From Pirellulaceae bacterium (GTDB taxonomy: Bacteria > Planctomycetota > Planctomycetia > Pirellulales > Pirellulaceae): a stretch of DNA of 64,000 nucleotides. Below are positions 1-8,189 of this stretch, one piece after another (within the stretch, counting starts at the first letter, position 1; each line of letters begins with the position of its first letter). Both the position numbers and the translations under genes were made by a program. The notes beneath the pieces were generated by a model. The model had not been told where the DNA came from and did no database searches. It saw only the letters and a list, made by a program, of their open reading frames with translations. The DNA lies in the NCBI GenBank assembly GCA_022448315.1, contig JAKVCA010000027.1, positions 47,130-111,129 on the forward strand. The letters are read 5' to 3'.

Positions 1-953
1 TTCTGATCGATCTCGAGCGAGTTGCCCTGCTGGGATTGTTCTGATAATTGTTGGAGTTCGAGGCGGATCTGCTCCAGCTGACCTTCGCGATTGTCATGCT
101 CTTGCTTGATTTCGAGGACCTGACCGAGAATCTCACCAGCGATACCTGAAGCAGGGAATTGCCTCAGCATCTTGTACGCCTGCTCGTGCTGCCCGCTGTC
201 TCTTCGACGTTGAATTTCACGAATGATCTGTCGGGCATAAGCTTGACGCAATGAATCCGCCAAGTTTTTCTTCTCATTCAAGTCAGGGAAGTCATTCAGG
301 AAGAGCTCAAGCTCGACAACCGCATCCTTGTAACGTTCCGCTTCTATCAGCAGCTGTACGATCTGCAAGCGTTCATTCGGATTGGTTGGATCGATTGACC
401 TTTGAATGACGGCGGAAAGAACACGACGAGGGATACTCGAAGTTGAGATTCGTGATTCCCATTTTGTATTGAACTTTTTTGTGGTCAGCGTTTCAAGGAC
501 GCAGTAGGTCGGGCTGATTTTTGTAATTCCCTGGATAAAATCCCTTGGTCCATCGGGACTGGGGAGCACGACTACTCTGCGACCAAACTCGTTGAAGCTT
601 CCAACGAAAAGAGGTTGCCCAACACCGCGAATGATATCTACCGATGACGAGACCGGTTGGCTGATACGAATCAGGTTCTCAGACAGAATCTCCTGTGAAA
701 TGTTTGCAACCTGTTTTTGTCCGACAAACGTCCTTCGCAATCCGTCGTCAACAATGATGACGGTTCCGCCACTACCGAATTCTTCCGCCAGTTCCCCAAT
801 CTTGCTTGTTGCACCGATATCCCCTTCCAGTTGAATTCCATTCCGCATCGTCACCGTATCAGCATTCAGACGGTCCATCGGGGTAACGAGGATCAGGACG
901 AACCAGGCAAACGATGACGTGCAAAGCAAGAACCGGCGCATGAGCTTCTCCAT
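1..953 (-). CDS. Secreted protein of unknown function (3' end outside the window)
   Basis: The reading frame is open on the minus strand from ATG at 953 to the window edge, giving about 317 residues without a stop; the C-terminus is missing. The N-terminus (MEKLMRRFLLCTSSFAWFVL) is a basic stretch plus hydrophobic core, so a Sec signal peptide is likely, and a second in-frame ATG lies at 941. A beta-rich region follows (residues about 30-130, with phrases such as TVTMRNGIQLEG and RRVVVLPSPDG). Then comes a helical part with TPR-like spacing (residues about 170-240, RLQIVQLLIEAERYKDAVVELELFL). The visible end is glutamine- and glutamate-rich and coiled-coil-like. I do not recognise a named family. 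Signal peptide plus repeat helices suggests a periplasmic or surface protein. Confidence 0.75.
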   Translation of the reverse strand, partial: MEKLMRRFLLCTSSFAWFVLILVTPMDRLNADTVTMRNGIQLEGDIGATSKIGELAEEFGSGGTVIIVDDGLRRTFVGQKQVANISQEILSENLIRISQPVSSSVDIIRGVGQPLFVGSFNEFGRRVVVLPSPDGPRDFIQGITKISPTYCVLETLTTKKFNTKWESRISTSSIPRRVLSAVIQRSIDPTNPNERLQIVQLLIEAERYKDAVVELELFLNDFPDLNEKKNLADSLRQAYARQIIREIQRRRDSGQHEQAYKMLRQFPASGIAGEILGQVLEIKQEHDNREGQLEQIRLELQQLSEQSQQGNSLEIDQ

Positions 954-1263
954 CAAGCGGGCACACGAATGTCGTGAAGTCTCGAAGCTTTTTTATTCTG
1001 GGGGGTTTTAACGAAATTGCCAAGTTTTCGGAGTGAAACTCCAAGGCCAATGGAAGGAATCGGCCCCCTCGATGAACTATTTCGGGTTTTCACCACCCAG
1101 TCGTGACCATTTCGAACTGATTTCGGATTGCATGGCCGAATGATCGGACCCTCTGCCTGATATTGAGAAACTGGATTCAAGACACTTCAAGGGGACCATT
1201 AAGATCTAGACGGTAAGACTTAGACGGTGCAGAGACGAGTGCAATATTAAGGCGGACGGTTTT
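954..1263. other. Intergenic stretch, no gene seen
   Basis: This stretch separates the start of the secreted-protein gene from the 3' end of the peroxiredoxin gene. Short ORFs here have no recognisable content. It must hold the promoter for the minus-strand gene starting at 953. A small hairpin (GGAGT, loop GAA, ACTCC) lies at 1030-1042. No clear promoter could be assigned by eye. Confidence 0.5.
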
Positions 1264-1833
1264 TCAACGCTTCTCGATATTCAAAGCCCCGAGCGCCTCC
1301 GCGATATCGCTGGCGTGTGACCCCACGGAGATTTTCTGGTCCACTTTCAGAATCTTCCCATCCTTGCTGATGATGAAGGTCACCCGTTTTGAGACTCCAC
1401 GTGTGTCGTTGAAAACCCCATACGCTTTGGCCGCCTTGCCTGTTGGATCACTCAAGATCGCATAGTCCAGATTGAGTTCCTTGGCGAAACTCGCGTTTGT
1501 TTCAGCTTTGTCGCAACTCGCGGTGAAGTAGGCGACGTTGTACTTTCGGAGGGCCTCGCCGTTCTCACGGAACGACTTGCATTCTCGAGTTCAGCCTCCG
1601 GTAAACGCTTTGGGATACCAGGCAAGAATCACCGCTCGTTTGCCCCGAAAGTTACTGAGTTTATAGGTTTCGCCGTCGGACCCTACCATTTCGAATTCCG
1701 GCGCGAACTCGCCCACCTCAGGTAATTCTGCAGAGAAAATCAGTTGAGGTTGCAACCCGACGAGGAAGATCGCTAGACCTGAAATCGAAGTCAAGCTCAA
1801 ACGCTTATAGTGCCCTAAATCGTGCTTGCCCAT
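1264..1833 (-). CDS. Selenocysteine-containing peroxiredoxin (AhpC/TSA, thioredoxin fold), in-frame TGA read as Sec81
   Basis: A 189-residue thioredoxin-fold peroxiredoxin is encoded if TGA at 1591-1593 is read through. Both halves are in the same frame with no frameshift. The first half has a signal peptide (start MGKHDLG, hydrophobic core, cleavage near FSA) and ends WYPKAFTGG. The second half resumes TRECKSFREN and continues with typical peroxiredoxin strands (FTASCDK, YAILSDPTGKAAKAYGV, RVTFIISKDGKI). TGA replaces the peroxidatic Cys of the usual P-K-A-x-T-x-G-C-T-x-E-C motif; Cys85 could resolve. Peroxiredoxins are an established selenoprotein family. A SECIS-like hairpin follows the TGA. 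The start at 1833 is chosen because GGAGGTGA lies 4 nt upstream; an earlier ATG at 1917 lacks this. The protein probably reduces peroxides in the periplasm. Alternatives are a Cys-to-stop mutation or sequencing error, which would make a pseudogene. Genes for Sec synthesis are not in the window. Confidence 0.8.
1558..1593 (-). promoter_or_regulatory. Candidate bacterial SECIS element directly after the TGA codon
   Basis: Reading the minus strand, TGA (1593-1591) is followed by 14 nt and then GUCGUUC (1576-1570), loop CGUGA (1569-1565) and GAACGGC (1564-1558). This gives a 7-bp stem with one G-U pair. The apical loop is small, has G at its second position and starts 21 nt after the UGA. That agrees with the general bacterial SECIS rule (loop within about 16-37 nt, a G among the first two loop bases). 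It would be the site bound by SelB. Confidence 0.7.
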
Positions 1834-1837
1834 GGAA

Positions 1838-1845
1838 TCACCTCC
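1838..1845 (-). promoter_or_regulatory. Strong Shine-Dalgarno site that decides the peroxiredoxin start
   Basis: On the minus strand the sequence is GGAGGTGA followed by 4 nt and ATG at 1833. It is close to the full anti-SD complement and is one of the best ribosome-binding sites in the window. It rules out the upstream ATG at 1917 as the likely start. Confidence 0.8.
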
Positions 1846-2045
1846 ATCAGGTACAGGGGGGCAGGGACGGGGGAGATAGTACTCGCCTTGGCTTGTTCGG
1901 AATCCGATATCAAGCAAGACAGCATGACGTTATACGGTCATGCCCGGTGAAGTCAATTCGCAGGGCATCTTCGATATTGGAACCTTTTGAAGGGAGTCGA
2001 CCGGTTCAGAAAGGACCGTAGCGGTTCGCTCGGCCAAACCTTCTG

Positions 2046-2840
2046 TCAGGACTTGGAGTTCTCAGGGGCGTTGGAACTCATCACGCGTTTCTTCAGGGCT
2101 CGATAATAACGCTCGATGATCATGATCATGGCCACAAGAACCACGAGGCCAACGATTTTGATGTGCCAGTAGTAGGGATTCTCTTTACTGATCAGTTGGT
2201 TGATCCATGAGGCACCCACATACATCACCGTGTTGCCTGCGAGACTGCCAAGGCAGAGTGCGGCTAAAGTCAACGCTCGCCCCATGCCAAGTAGTCGACC
2301 AAAGATTGCTCCTCCAATGCATCCCGTGGCAGCCAATGGAATCATGACGAACATGACTAAACCAAAAAAAGCGGCTTGTCGTATCGACGGATAGCATTTC
2401 AGCACAAATTGACCGTCGGCGACCAATTCGCCAATTTTATTACCCAAATAGGGTAGCTTGAACATGAGTCCGATATGAAATGTCACGACGACCGCCATGA
2501 TCAAATCCATATAGGTCAGCATCAAAAAGAGTTGCTCTGTCGTCAGGAAGTTGATCGCATCATTTCCCTGGGCTTCCTCACCCCCGAGGATGACAAATCG
2601 ACTGAAGACAACAAAAGTCACGAAAGCCGCGGAGACGACCTTTTGGACCATGCCAAAGCCAGAGGTGATGGCGATTGCTGAAAGGATCGCAAGTGTGACG
2701 AGAATCGGGCCAAGAATTGAGGAGGCCCAGACGTAAGGATGTTGCCGACGAAAGGAGGCCTCGAATTCCTCGAAGGAGTCCATGACATGCTGATGCACTT
2801 TGGAGGTGTCAACATGTTCCAGGTCGTTTGGGAGAGCCAT
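2046..2840 (-). CDS. Polytopic membrane protein, resembling the small multidrug export family
   Basis: About 264 residues with a soluble N-terminal 40 residues (rich in Asp, Glu, His) followed by about six hydrophobic segments. The late segment LAATGCIGGAIFGRLLGMG, followed by ALCLGSLAGN, resembles the Sm_multidrug_ex (PF06695) signature, in which a PxxGxxTG-type turn precedes a Gly-rich helix. The assignment is tentative and no transport activity can be inferred. The C-terminus is basic and cytoplasmic in character (ERYYRALKKRVMSS). The ATG at 2840 is used; a TTG three codons upstream (2849) is an alternative. It is a single gene, followed downstream by the peroxiredoxin promoter region. Confidence 0.6.
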   Translation of the reverse strand: MALPNDLEHVDTSKVHQHVMDSFEEFEASFRRQHPYVWASSILGPILVTLAILSAIAITSGFGMVQKVVSAAFVTFVVFSRFVILGGEEAQGNDAINFLTTEQLFLMLTYMDLIMAVVVTFHIGLMFKLPYLGNKIGELVADGQFVLKCYPSIRQAAFFGLVMFVMIPLAATGCIGGAIFGRLLGMGRALTLAALCLGSLAGNTVMYVGASWINQLISKENPYYWHIKIVGLVVLVAMIMIIERYYRALKKRVMSSNAPENSKS

Positions 2841-3286
2841 CTCTTTCAATTCGTCTCTATCAAGATTGAGAGGGGACTATCAGTACCGTTATTGAATCGT
2901 CCTGTGGGACCTTCGTCCACTAACTCGAAAGGAAGTTTTCAAAATGGTGGGATTGTCACGTTTGCACCCGTTGAGCCGGGTGCCTGCTACGCTCGCCTGC
3001 TTTTGCCAAGCACCCTCGTCTCAATAGGCTCAGGCCAACCTCGGTTGGCTTCGGGAGACGGCACCAGAGAGACGAGAACCCATTGTCAACGATGCGATTG
3101 CATCAATCTACTTGATTTTAGGTGGATTCGTCCCTTTTAAAGGCGAGGCTAGGGGGAAACGCGTCCTTGAGAAGTGGGAATTCTGCACAACTTGTTGTCA
3201 CTGACGCTCCGTAAAGACATACTCAAGATAGGTCGCGTTCTGATGCGACCTTTCGGATGCCCACCCAATGTCAATCAGGAAATACA
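2841..3286. other. Divergent intergenic region with several hairpins, no gene seen
   Basis: The gap lies between the divergently transcribed membrane protein and the Ser/Thr kinase. Plus-strand ORFs here have no recognisable content and run antisense into the membrane protein gene. A cluster of perfect inverted repeats occupies 2964-3076 and is listed separately. Both flanking genes must have promoters here. Confidence 0.5.
2964..3076 (+). other. Cluster of mutually exclusive hairpins upstream of the kinase gene (possible structured leader RNA)
   Basis: Seen directly: GCACCCG, 6-nt loop, CGGGTGC (2964-2983). Also AGGCCAAC, CTCG loop, GTTGGCTT (3032-3051), enclosed by CGTCTC (3017-3022) and GAGACG (3055-3060). 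CTCGTCTC (3015-3022) can instead pair with GAGACGAG (3069-3076), and GGTGCC (2979-2984) with GGCACC (3060-3065). Such alternative pairings are seen in leader switches but also arise by chance. No known riboswitch family is recognised. Confidence 0.3.
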
Positions 3287-4882
3287 ATGAGTCAGGAATT
3301 TCCTCAAGCACCCGATGGTAACCGACAGGAAAGTAATCTGTCCGGTGCGGTGCTGGGTGATTTTCTGCTGCTGCGACTCCTTGGACGGGGCGGCATGGCT
3401 GAGGTTTATTTGGCGGAACAGCAGTCCTTGCGGAGGCAGGTTGCCTTTAAGATTCTTCGAAGGGATTTGGCCGAGGATCCTCAGTATGTCCAACGTTTTC
3501 ACCAAGAGGCACGGGCAGCGGCGCGTCTGGTTCAGGCCAATATTGTCCAGATTTACGAGGTGGGTAAATCTGACGGACTTCACTACATCGCACAGGAATA
3601 TGTCAAAGGCCAGAACCTAAAACAGTATCTTCATCGACACGGTGCCGTCGATTCATTGCTGGCGGTGAACATCATGCGGCAAGTTGCATCGGCCTTAGTG
3701 AAGGCTGCCGAAAACCGGGTGACCCATCGAGACATCAAGCCAGAAAATATCCTGCTTGCTACCAACGGTGAAGTTAAGGTGGCTGACTTTGGGTTGGCAC
3801 GCGTGGTTGCCGAGGGCCAGAAAAACCATCTGACTCAAGTCGGAATCACGATGGGGACGCCCTTGTATATGAGTCCTGAGCAAGTCGAGGGAAAAGCGGT
3901 TGATCCCCGGTCAGACCTCTATTCTTTTGGCGTGACCTGCTATGAGATGTTAGCGGGACGCCCACCCTTCGAAGGCGAGACGCCCTTGAATGTTGCGGTT
4001 CAGCATCTCAAGAAGGAGGCGGATCCGCTCAACCAGATTCGGCCCGATGTGCCCGCACAATTGTGCGAAATGATCGGGACTTTGATGAACAAATCGCCTG
4101 AAGAGCGATATGAGTCAGCCGCCGCTTTGCTTAAAGATCTGCGTAGCGTCCAAGTCGATGAGGCCGATGAACGATGGCTTGAAACCCTCCAGCAGTTGGA
4201 GCTCGCAGAAACATCCACAATGACGAGTCAGCTTGCGAGTACGCAACAACTTGATGTTTTGATGAAGCAGGAGTCTACGGCTCTTAAATTGCCTTCTCGT
4301 TCACGCTGGTTGGCTGGTGTTGCGATACTATGCGTCTTTGCATTTCTAACAGGTTGCGGTGTCGCCTTTCTGAGGCAACCTCCGGATCTTCTTCAAGTCA
4401 ACTCTGCCGCGGGACGTGGCATTCCGATCCAGAAATCGGTGGAGGGACAATTGCGTTATGCCCAGAGGTTTCCTTCTGAGAAGGCTTGGCTGGCGGTGAG
4501 CAAGAACTTTCCCGTTGAGGATTCCAGTACCAATCGTTATTACGGATTGCTTGCAGATATCCAACTTGGCGAACTCTACCTGCAGCAGCGGGCTTACGAA
4601 CTTGCCTTGGAGCGGTATCGGGGACTGGAAACGTATAATGTCATCGACCGTCGATTTTACCCTGTGAGTCTGGTGGGGCAGTCGATTGCTTTGTACCGCC
4701 TTGGAAAAACCTTCCAAGCTGAACAAGCCTTGTTCGCTTTCGATGAAGCTTTGCTTGAATCAATGACCATGGATGCCGGGCAAGAATCACCGCTGATCTC
4801 GGATGAATTGTTATCCATGTTCAATGCGGTGCGACGGGAAAGCGGTTCGCTGGAGGTCCCTGCGACGGCCTTTGATCCATGA
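3287..4882 (+). CDS. Membrane-anchored Hanks-type Ser/Thr protein kinase with C-terminal extension
   Basis: 531 residues. The kinase domain spans about 25-290: glycine loop G-R-G-G-M-A-E-V (33-40), ATP-binding Lys55 (VAFK), catalytic H-R-D-I-K-P-E-N (from 147), D-F-G (from 167) and the activation-segment MSPEQ. All key residues are present, so it should be active. A linker of about 60 residues leads to one transmembrane helix (about 339-361) and a C-terminal part with TPR-like helices (LAVSKNFP, LLADIQLGELYLQQRAYELALERYR), predicted outside the membrane. This is the PknB-like layout common in planctomycetes. The ATG at 3287 is preceded by AGGA at useful spacing; an in-frame ATG ten codons earlier (3257) is possible. 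It is transcribed away from the membrane protein upstream. Substrate unknown. Confidence 0.9.
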   Translation: MSQEFPQAPDGNRQESNLSGAVLGDFLLLRLLGRGGMAEVYLAEQQSLRRQVAFKILRRDLAEDPQYVQRFHQEARAAARLVQANIVQIYEVGKSDGLHYIAQEYVKGQNLKQYLHRHGAVDSLLAVNIMRQVASALVKAAENRVTHRDIKPENILLATNGEVKVADFGLARVVAEGQKNHLTQVGITMGTPLYMSPEQVEGKAVDPRSDLYSFGVTCYEMLAGRPPFEGETPLNVAVQHLKKEADPLNQIRPDVPAQLCEMIGTLMNKSPEERYESAAALLKDLRSVQVDEADERWLETLQQLELAETSTMTSQLASTQQLDVLMKQESTALKLPSRSRWLAGVAILCVFAFLTGCGVAFLRQPPDLLQVNSAAGRGIPIQKSVEGQLRYAQRFPSEKAWLAVSKNFPVEDSSTNRYYGLLADIQLGELYLQQRAYELALERYRGLETYNVIDRRFYPVSLVGQSIALYRLGKTFQAEQALFAFDEALLESMTMDAGQESPLISDELLSMFNAVRRESGSLEVPATAFDP

Positions 4883-4931
4883 TTCAGTCTGCGCGCGTTT
4901 TCGTCAGTTTTTACTCGCTCGACAATTGGTA

Positions 4932-5440
4932 TCAACTTGCCTTCTGGCTCGCAATTTCCCCATTGATGATGACGCCGACGCAATACGACGTGTACTCGAA
5001 GGGGGCACCGTCGTATATGGCCAAGTCCGCATCTTTTCCAACGTTCAAGCCACCGACTCGATTTTGAATGCCCAAGAGTTTGGCTGCATCAAGGGTCAAG
5101 CCCTGAAGTGTTTTTTCGAAGCCTAAGCCATTTGCGGAAAACAGGGCGGCTTCGAATAGAACGACCCTGGTTTTGGGAACATAAGGTTCAAAACCACTCA
5201 GAAAGGCCACGGGAATTCCGGCTTCGTGAAGCTTGGTGGCCGTTTCAAAGCTCAAGTTTCACGATCACCCAATGCCGGAATCTTCGTTCCGGTGACGATC
5301 AGCACTCCTTGGGAAATTCGGTTGCCCTCAATGGGGATAAGCGTAGCGTCAAAAAATGCCCTCGTTGGTTCGGCAGCGTTCGTCGAGAGGTGGTGATGAG
5401 ACAAACGAAGAGGGCCACAAGAGAGAACCTCCCTTGGCAT
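4932..5440 (-). pseudogene. Amidohydrolase remnant: N- and C-terminal ends kept, middle deleted, frame shifted
   Basis: Two fragments in different frames abut near 5255. The upstream one (5440-5252) ends RAFFDATLIPIEGNRISQGVLIVTGTKI, the start of an imidazolonepropionase-like amidohydrolase. The downstream one (5255-4932) carries the family's C-terminus: LQGLTLDAAKLLGIQNRVG, VGKDADLAIYDGAPFEYTSYCVGVIINGE. A complete member is over 400 residues; about 150 are left. The metal-binding HxH, Lys and catalytic Asp regions are gone, so the product cannot be an active hydrolase. The C-terminal piece could still be read from a TTG at 5255. The gene is wedged tail-to-tail behind the kinase. Confidence 0.75.
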
Positions 5441-5636
5441 GTTTTGGTGATAAACATCTGAAATGCTCTTGGCGGGAAAGGGAGTCCATTTAACAGAGAA
5501 AATAGAGACGCGTCGTGACCACAAACGACCGGACGTTCGAGTCGAAAAGGGCCCGCATCTTGGATCGATGCATCCGCACACGTATTGCATGCGAGTGTGC
5601 AAATCCACGGATCATGGTGCTTGGCGTTCGCACGGG

Positions 5637-5975
5637 TTATTCAAGTAACACTGCAATCTGGGTGACCGCCGCCTTCAGCGAATTGGCGGACATTTCGAAG
5701 CTCGTGTGATTCGATATCTCAGGCTGGACTTCCAGAAACAGGTCTTTTGCTGCCCGAAGCTTTCTGAGCTTCTTGCGCGCTTTCTTAAGGTAGGCAGCGG
5801 CGTCGTTTTCCCGCAGTGGCTGACCGAGGGCGAGCATGAAATCATAGAGATCTCGCTGAACGTCTTTGAGGTCGTCATCTTCCTCTGTCTCTTCAGCGTG
5901 CTTGATGAACGTCCTCACCATCCAGACATGACTTAGGAGCGTGTCGATCTGTCTCATTCGCTCTTCGTCGGTCAC
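5637..5975 (-). CDS. Small conserved-looking cytoplasmic protein of unknown function
   Basis: 112 residues, predicted almost entirely helical and highly charged, with no signal peptide or membrane segment. The start MTDEERMRQIDTLLSHVW is amphipathic. A very acidic stretch (EETEEDDDLKD, about 28-38) is followed by a basic one (YLKKARKKLRKLRAAKD, about 62-78). I cannot assign a family. The size and helical hairpin character suggest a binding or adaptor protein. It lies 58 nt upstream (in chromosomal coordinates) of the end of the duplicated membrane protein and reads in the same direction, so the two may be co-transcribed. Confidence 0.65.
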   Translation of the reverse strand: MTDEERMRQIDTLLSHVWMVRTFIKHAEETEEDDDLKDVQRDLYDFMLALGQPLRENDAAAYLKKARKKLRKLRAAKDLFLEVQPEISNHTSFEMSANSLKAAVTQIAVLLE

Positions 5976-6033
5976 TGGGGCGTATCCGGTTCGCTGGGGG
6001 AAACTCGCTGGCAGCGCAAAAGGGCCGGCTTGA

Positions 6034-7119
6034 TCAGTGGGCTGAGGGTTTGGGAGGAGGCGACGGACGGGGTGCGAAGATCAAAACGGTGATGGCTCCA
6101 CAGATGACGAGGAGCAAGCTCATGATGAACAGGGGGCTGATGTCACCGTAAGCTTTTGAAGTAATCGTCGTGGTGACCGTGTTCACCACGGGAGCACCAC
6201 CGAAGACAAGTGGCATGACAAAAATAGGCTTACCACCAAAATTGAACGCGTAGATGATGCCCAAGGCCCCGAGTGCACCCGCAGTACCCGCCCCCAAAGA
6301 CCAAAGCGTACCTCCGATCGGAAATCCACCGGGTTCCGGGAACGTCGGCATCAAAACAATAGGGATGACGACCGCCACGGCGAAATACGCGAGGCCAACA
6401 CACAAGAGCGGGCGTAGTTTACTGCCCGCCATTTTCGCCTGACCTTTGTGAAGGACTGGGCCGTAGCTGCCCCAGCAAAGTGCGGTCAGGCCGATGAAAA
6501 GCGAAACCAGGGCGTAGTTTGTCTGGGGCGTGTCGACCTTTGGTTTTGATGTTGCGTTCTCTTCGGTACCGCTCTTTTCAGCGGCATCATGATCCGTGTG
6601 ACCCTCTGTTTGTGCCACTGACTCAGGTGGATGGTCAGCATGAGGCTTGCTCGGCTTGAAGAACATCACCCCCGCTGCGCCCACGGCAACGATCAGGACA
6701 CCGAGGTAAAAAACGGTGGACGCTTGTTTGAACGATCGAGCCATGAACATGGTGACGAATGTGTTGACGACTGGAGCCAGTCCGAAAACAAGGGGCATCA
6801 CATAGACGGGTTTCCCTTTGAACTTAAAAGCGAGAACGATTCCAAGTGCCCCGATAGCGCCGAGAATACCTGCCGCGAACGACCAGATGAAACCTGTGGT
6901 GGTCCAATTTCCCTTTTCCCCTTTCGTCTTCAAAATGCCGATCGGGAAAAGAACGGCGATAATGAAGTATGCGATACCGACACAGATCAATGGCCTCAGC
7001 GAGCTTGGCACGCCATCGGCACCCATCGCGTATTGGCCCTCGTGGAGGATGGGGCCGTAAATGCCCCAACAAAAAAAAGAGAGGGCCACAAAGGGTAAGA
7101 CGGAGAATAGATTTCTCAT
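6034..7119 (-). CDS. Multi-spanning membrane protein with two homologous halves (DMT/EamA-like)
   Basis: 361 residues with about ten hydrophobic segments. The halves are clear repeats of one another: residues about 1-155 and about 200-355 both contain F/LCWG-YGP-LH-GQ, RPL-CVG-AYF--AV--PI, GA-GALGI--AF-F-GKP--VMPLVFG-APVVNT. A hydrophilic, His- and Glu-rich linker (about 157-198) separates them. Such duplicated 5-TM halves are typical of the drug/metabolite transporter superfamily and of sugar/EamA-type permeases, so a small-solute transporter is the best guess; the substrate is unknown. Dyad conservation of the CWG-YGP-LH-GQ motif near the first helix of each half suggests a substrate-facing role. 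The ATG at 7119 begins a hydrophobic helix directly. Confidence 0.75.
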   Translation of the reverse strand: MRNLFSVLPFVALSFFCWGIYGPILHEGQYAMGADGVPSSLRPLICVGIAYFIIAVLFPIGILKTKGEKGNWTTTGFIWSFAAGILGAIGALGIVLAFKFKGKPVYVMPLVFGLAPVVNTFVTMFMARSFKQASTVFYLGVLIVAVGAAGVMFFKPSKPHADHPPESVAQTEGHTDHDAAEKSGTEENATSKPKVDTPQTNYALVSLFIGLTALCWGSYGPVLHKGQAKMAGSKLRPLLCVGLAYFAVAVVIPIVLMPTFPEPGGFPIGGTLWSLGAGTAGALGALGIIYAFNFGGKPIFVMPLVFGGAPVVNTVTTTITSKAYGDISPLFIMSLLLVICGAITVLIFAPRPSPPPKPSAH

Positions 7120-7293
7120 GGATTCGTACTCAAAAATGAATGATCAAACCGTCCCCGATGAACGTGTCGACAGAGGACGTCAGTGTAGTCCAAGTCGGTG
7201 GGGGTTGCCCAGCGGTGAAGCATGATTTGACGACGTAACATGGCGAACTTCAACGGGGTACGAGGCTCCGATTTCCCGCGCGGGGAAGTGGAC

Positions 7294-8076
7294 TCAACCC
7301 TGCAAGTCGGTTGCCAGACATGCTTGTTGGCCCAGATCTTCAATCAGAGGATTCCAGTCTTTTGGACCAAAGCCGATTGGCAAGTGTTGCCGCCAGCCCT
7401 CAGCATAGTCGAATCTGCCGGACCATCGACCGACTTCGCCGTCAAGCTGTTTCATGGTTTCCAAATATGAGTCCTGCCCCTGGCTCTCATCGAGCCAGTT
7501 CTTTTGACTGGCGTGAAGCGCCAGTAATCCCGATTTTTTCTCTTGTAGTGGAGCGGTATTCACAAAAATGGACGGCTGGATGATCTCACCAAGAGGCGTT
7601 CGATTGGAATACGGCTGTGCGTGGTACAGAGCAACGGGAGTGTCTACGGCAGGGCAGGGGGGGGACACTTGGAAATTCGGCATTCCTCGCGAAAACGCCG
7701 CCGTGGTGACAAGCCTTGATGTATTCATGTGGTCTTCCATGTAATCCAACGGCGCGTGAGTCAAAATGACGGAAGGGTTTGCATCACGGATGATGGAAGC
7801 CAGTCGTGCCAATAACTTGGGTTCATAAAAGATCCCCAGATCATCACAAAGTGGGTGATGGTGTTCAGCGGCTAGACTCGCCGCTGCGTCGCGGGCTTCG
7901 GCCAATCGTATCCGAACCAACTCCTCACGATGTATGTGCGTGGAGCCACAGCACCCATTCGCGACATTCATGTAGTGGAGTTCATAACCGACATGGGAGA
8001 GTTGGAGCATGGTGCCGGCCATCAGAAACTCGATGTCGTCAGGATGAGCGGCAATCGCAAAGGCGACTTTCGACAT
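7294..8076 (-). CDS. PIG-L/LmbE-family deacetylase
   Basis: 260 residues. The N-terminal A-H-P-D-D-I-E motif (His11, Asp13, Asp14) is the zinc-binding and catalytic signature of the PIG-L/LmbE family, which removes acetyl groups from N-acetylglucosaminyl-type substrates (including BshB and MshB). The second conserved region ILTHAPLDYMEDHMNTSRLV supplies the third zinc ligand (HxxH-like DHMNT). REELVRIRLAEARDAAASL matches the family's helix containing R-x-x-E. No signal peptide is present, so it is cytoplasmic. Which N-acetyl sugar it acts on cannot be told from sequence; no bshA or mshA homolog is adjacent. The nearest upstream gene on this strand is the secreted esterase. Confidence 0.88.
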   Translation of the reverse strand: MSKVAFAIAAHPDDIEFLMAGTMLQLSHVGYELHYMNVANGCCGSTHIHREELVRIRLAEARDAAASLAAEHHHPLCDDLGIFYEPKLLARLASIIRDANPSVILTHAPLDYMEDHMNTSRLVTTAAFSRGMPNFQVSPPCPAVDTPVALYHAQPYSNRTPLGEIIQPSIFVNTAPLQEKKSGLLALHASQKNWLDESQGQDSYLETMKQLDGEVGRWSGRFDYAEGWRQHLPIGFGPKDWNPLIEDLGQQACLATDLQG

Positions 8077-8189
8077 GGAGCGTGTTTTCCTTCGATTCCA
8101 GATTCTTGAATGATGTCATCGCCGGATACCTGGCGTGATCGTCCGGACGGTTTCACGGTCTGCATCTGATTGAAGCCGACTGAAGCATT

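Noticed and set aside
1591..1593. The peroxiredoxin TGA as a plain stop or frameshift
   Set aside because: Not fully excluded, but both sides are in one frame, the stop is exactly at the catalytic residue, TGA is the only stop and a SECIS-like hairpin follows. A random stop would rarely meet all of these.
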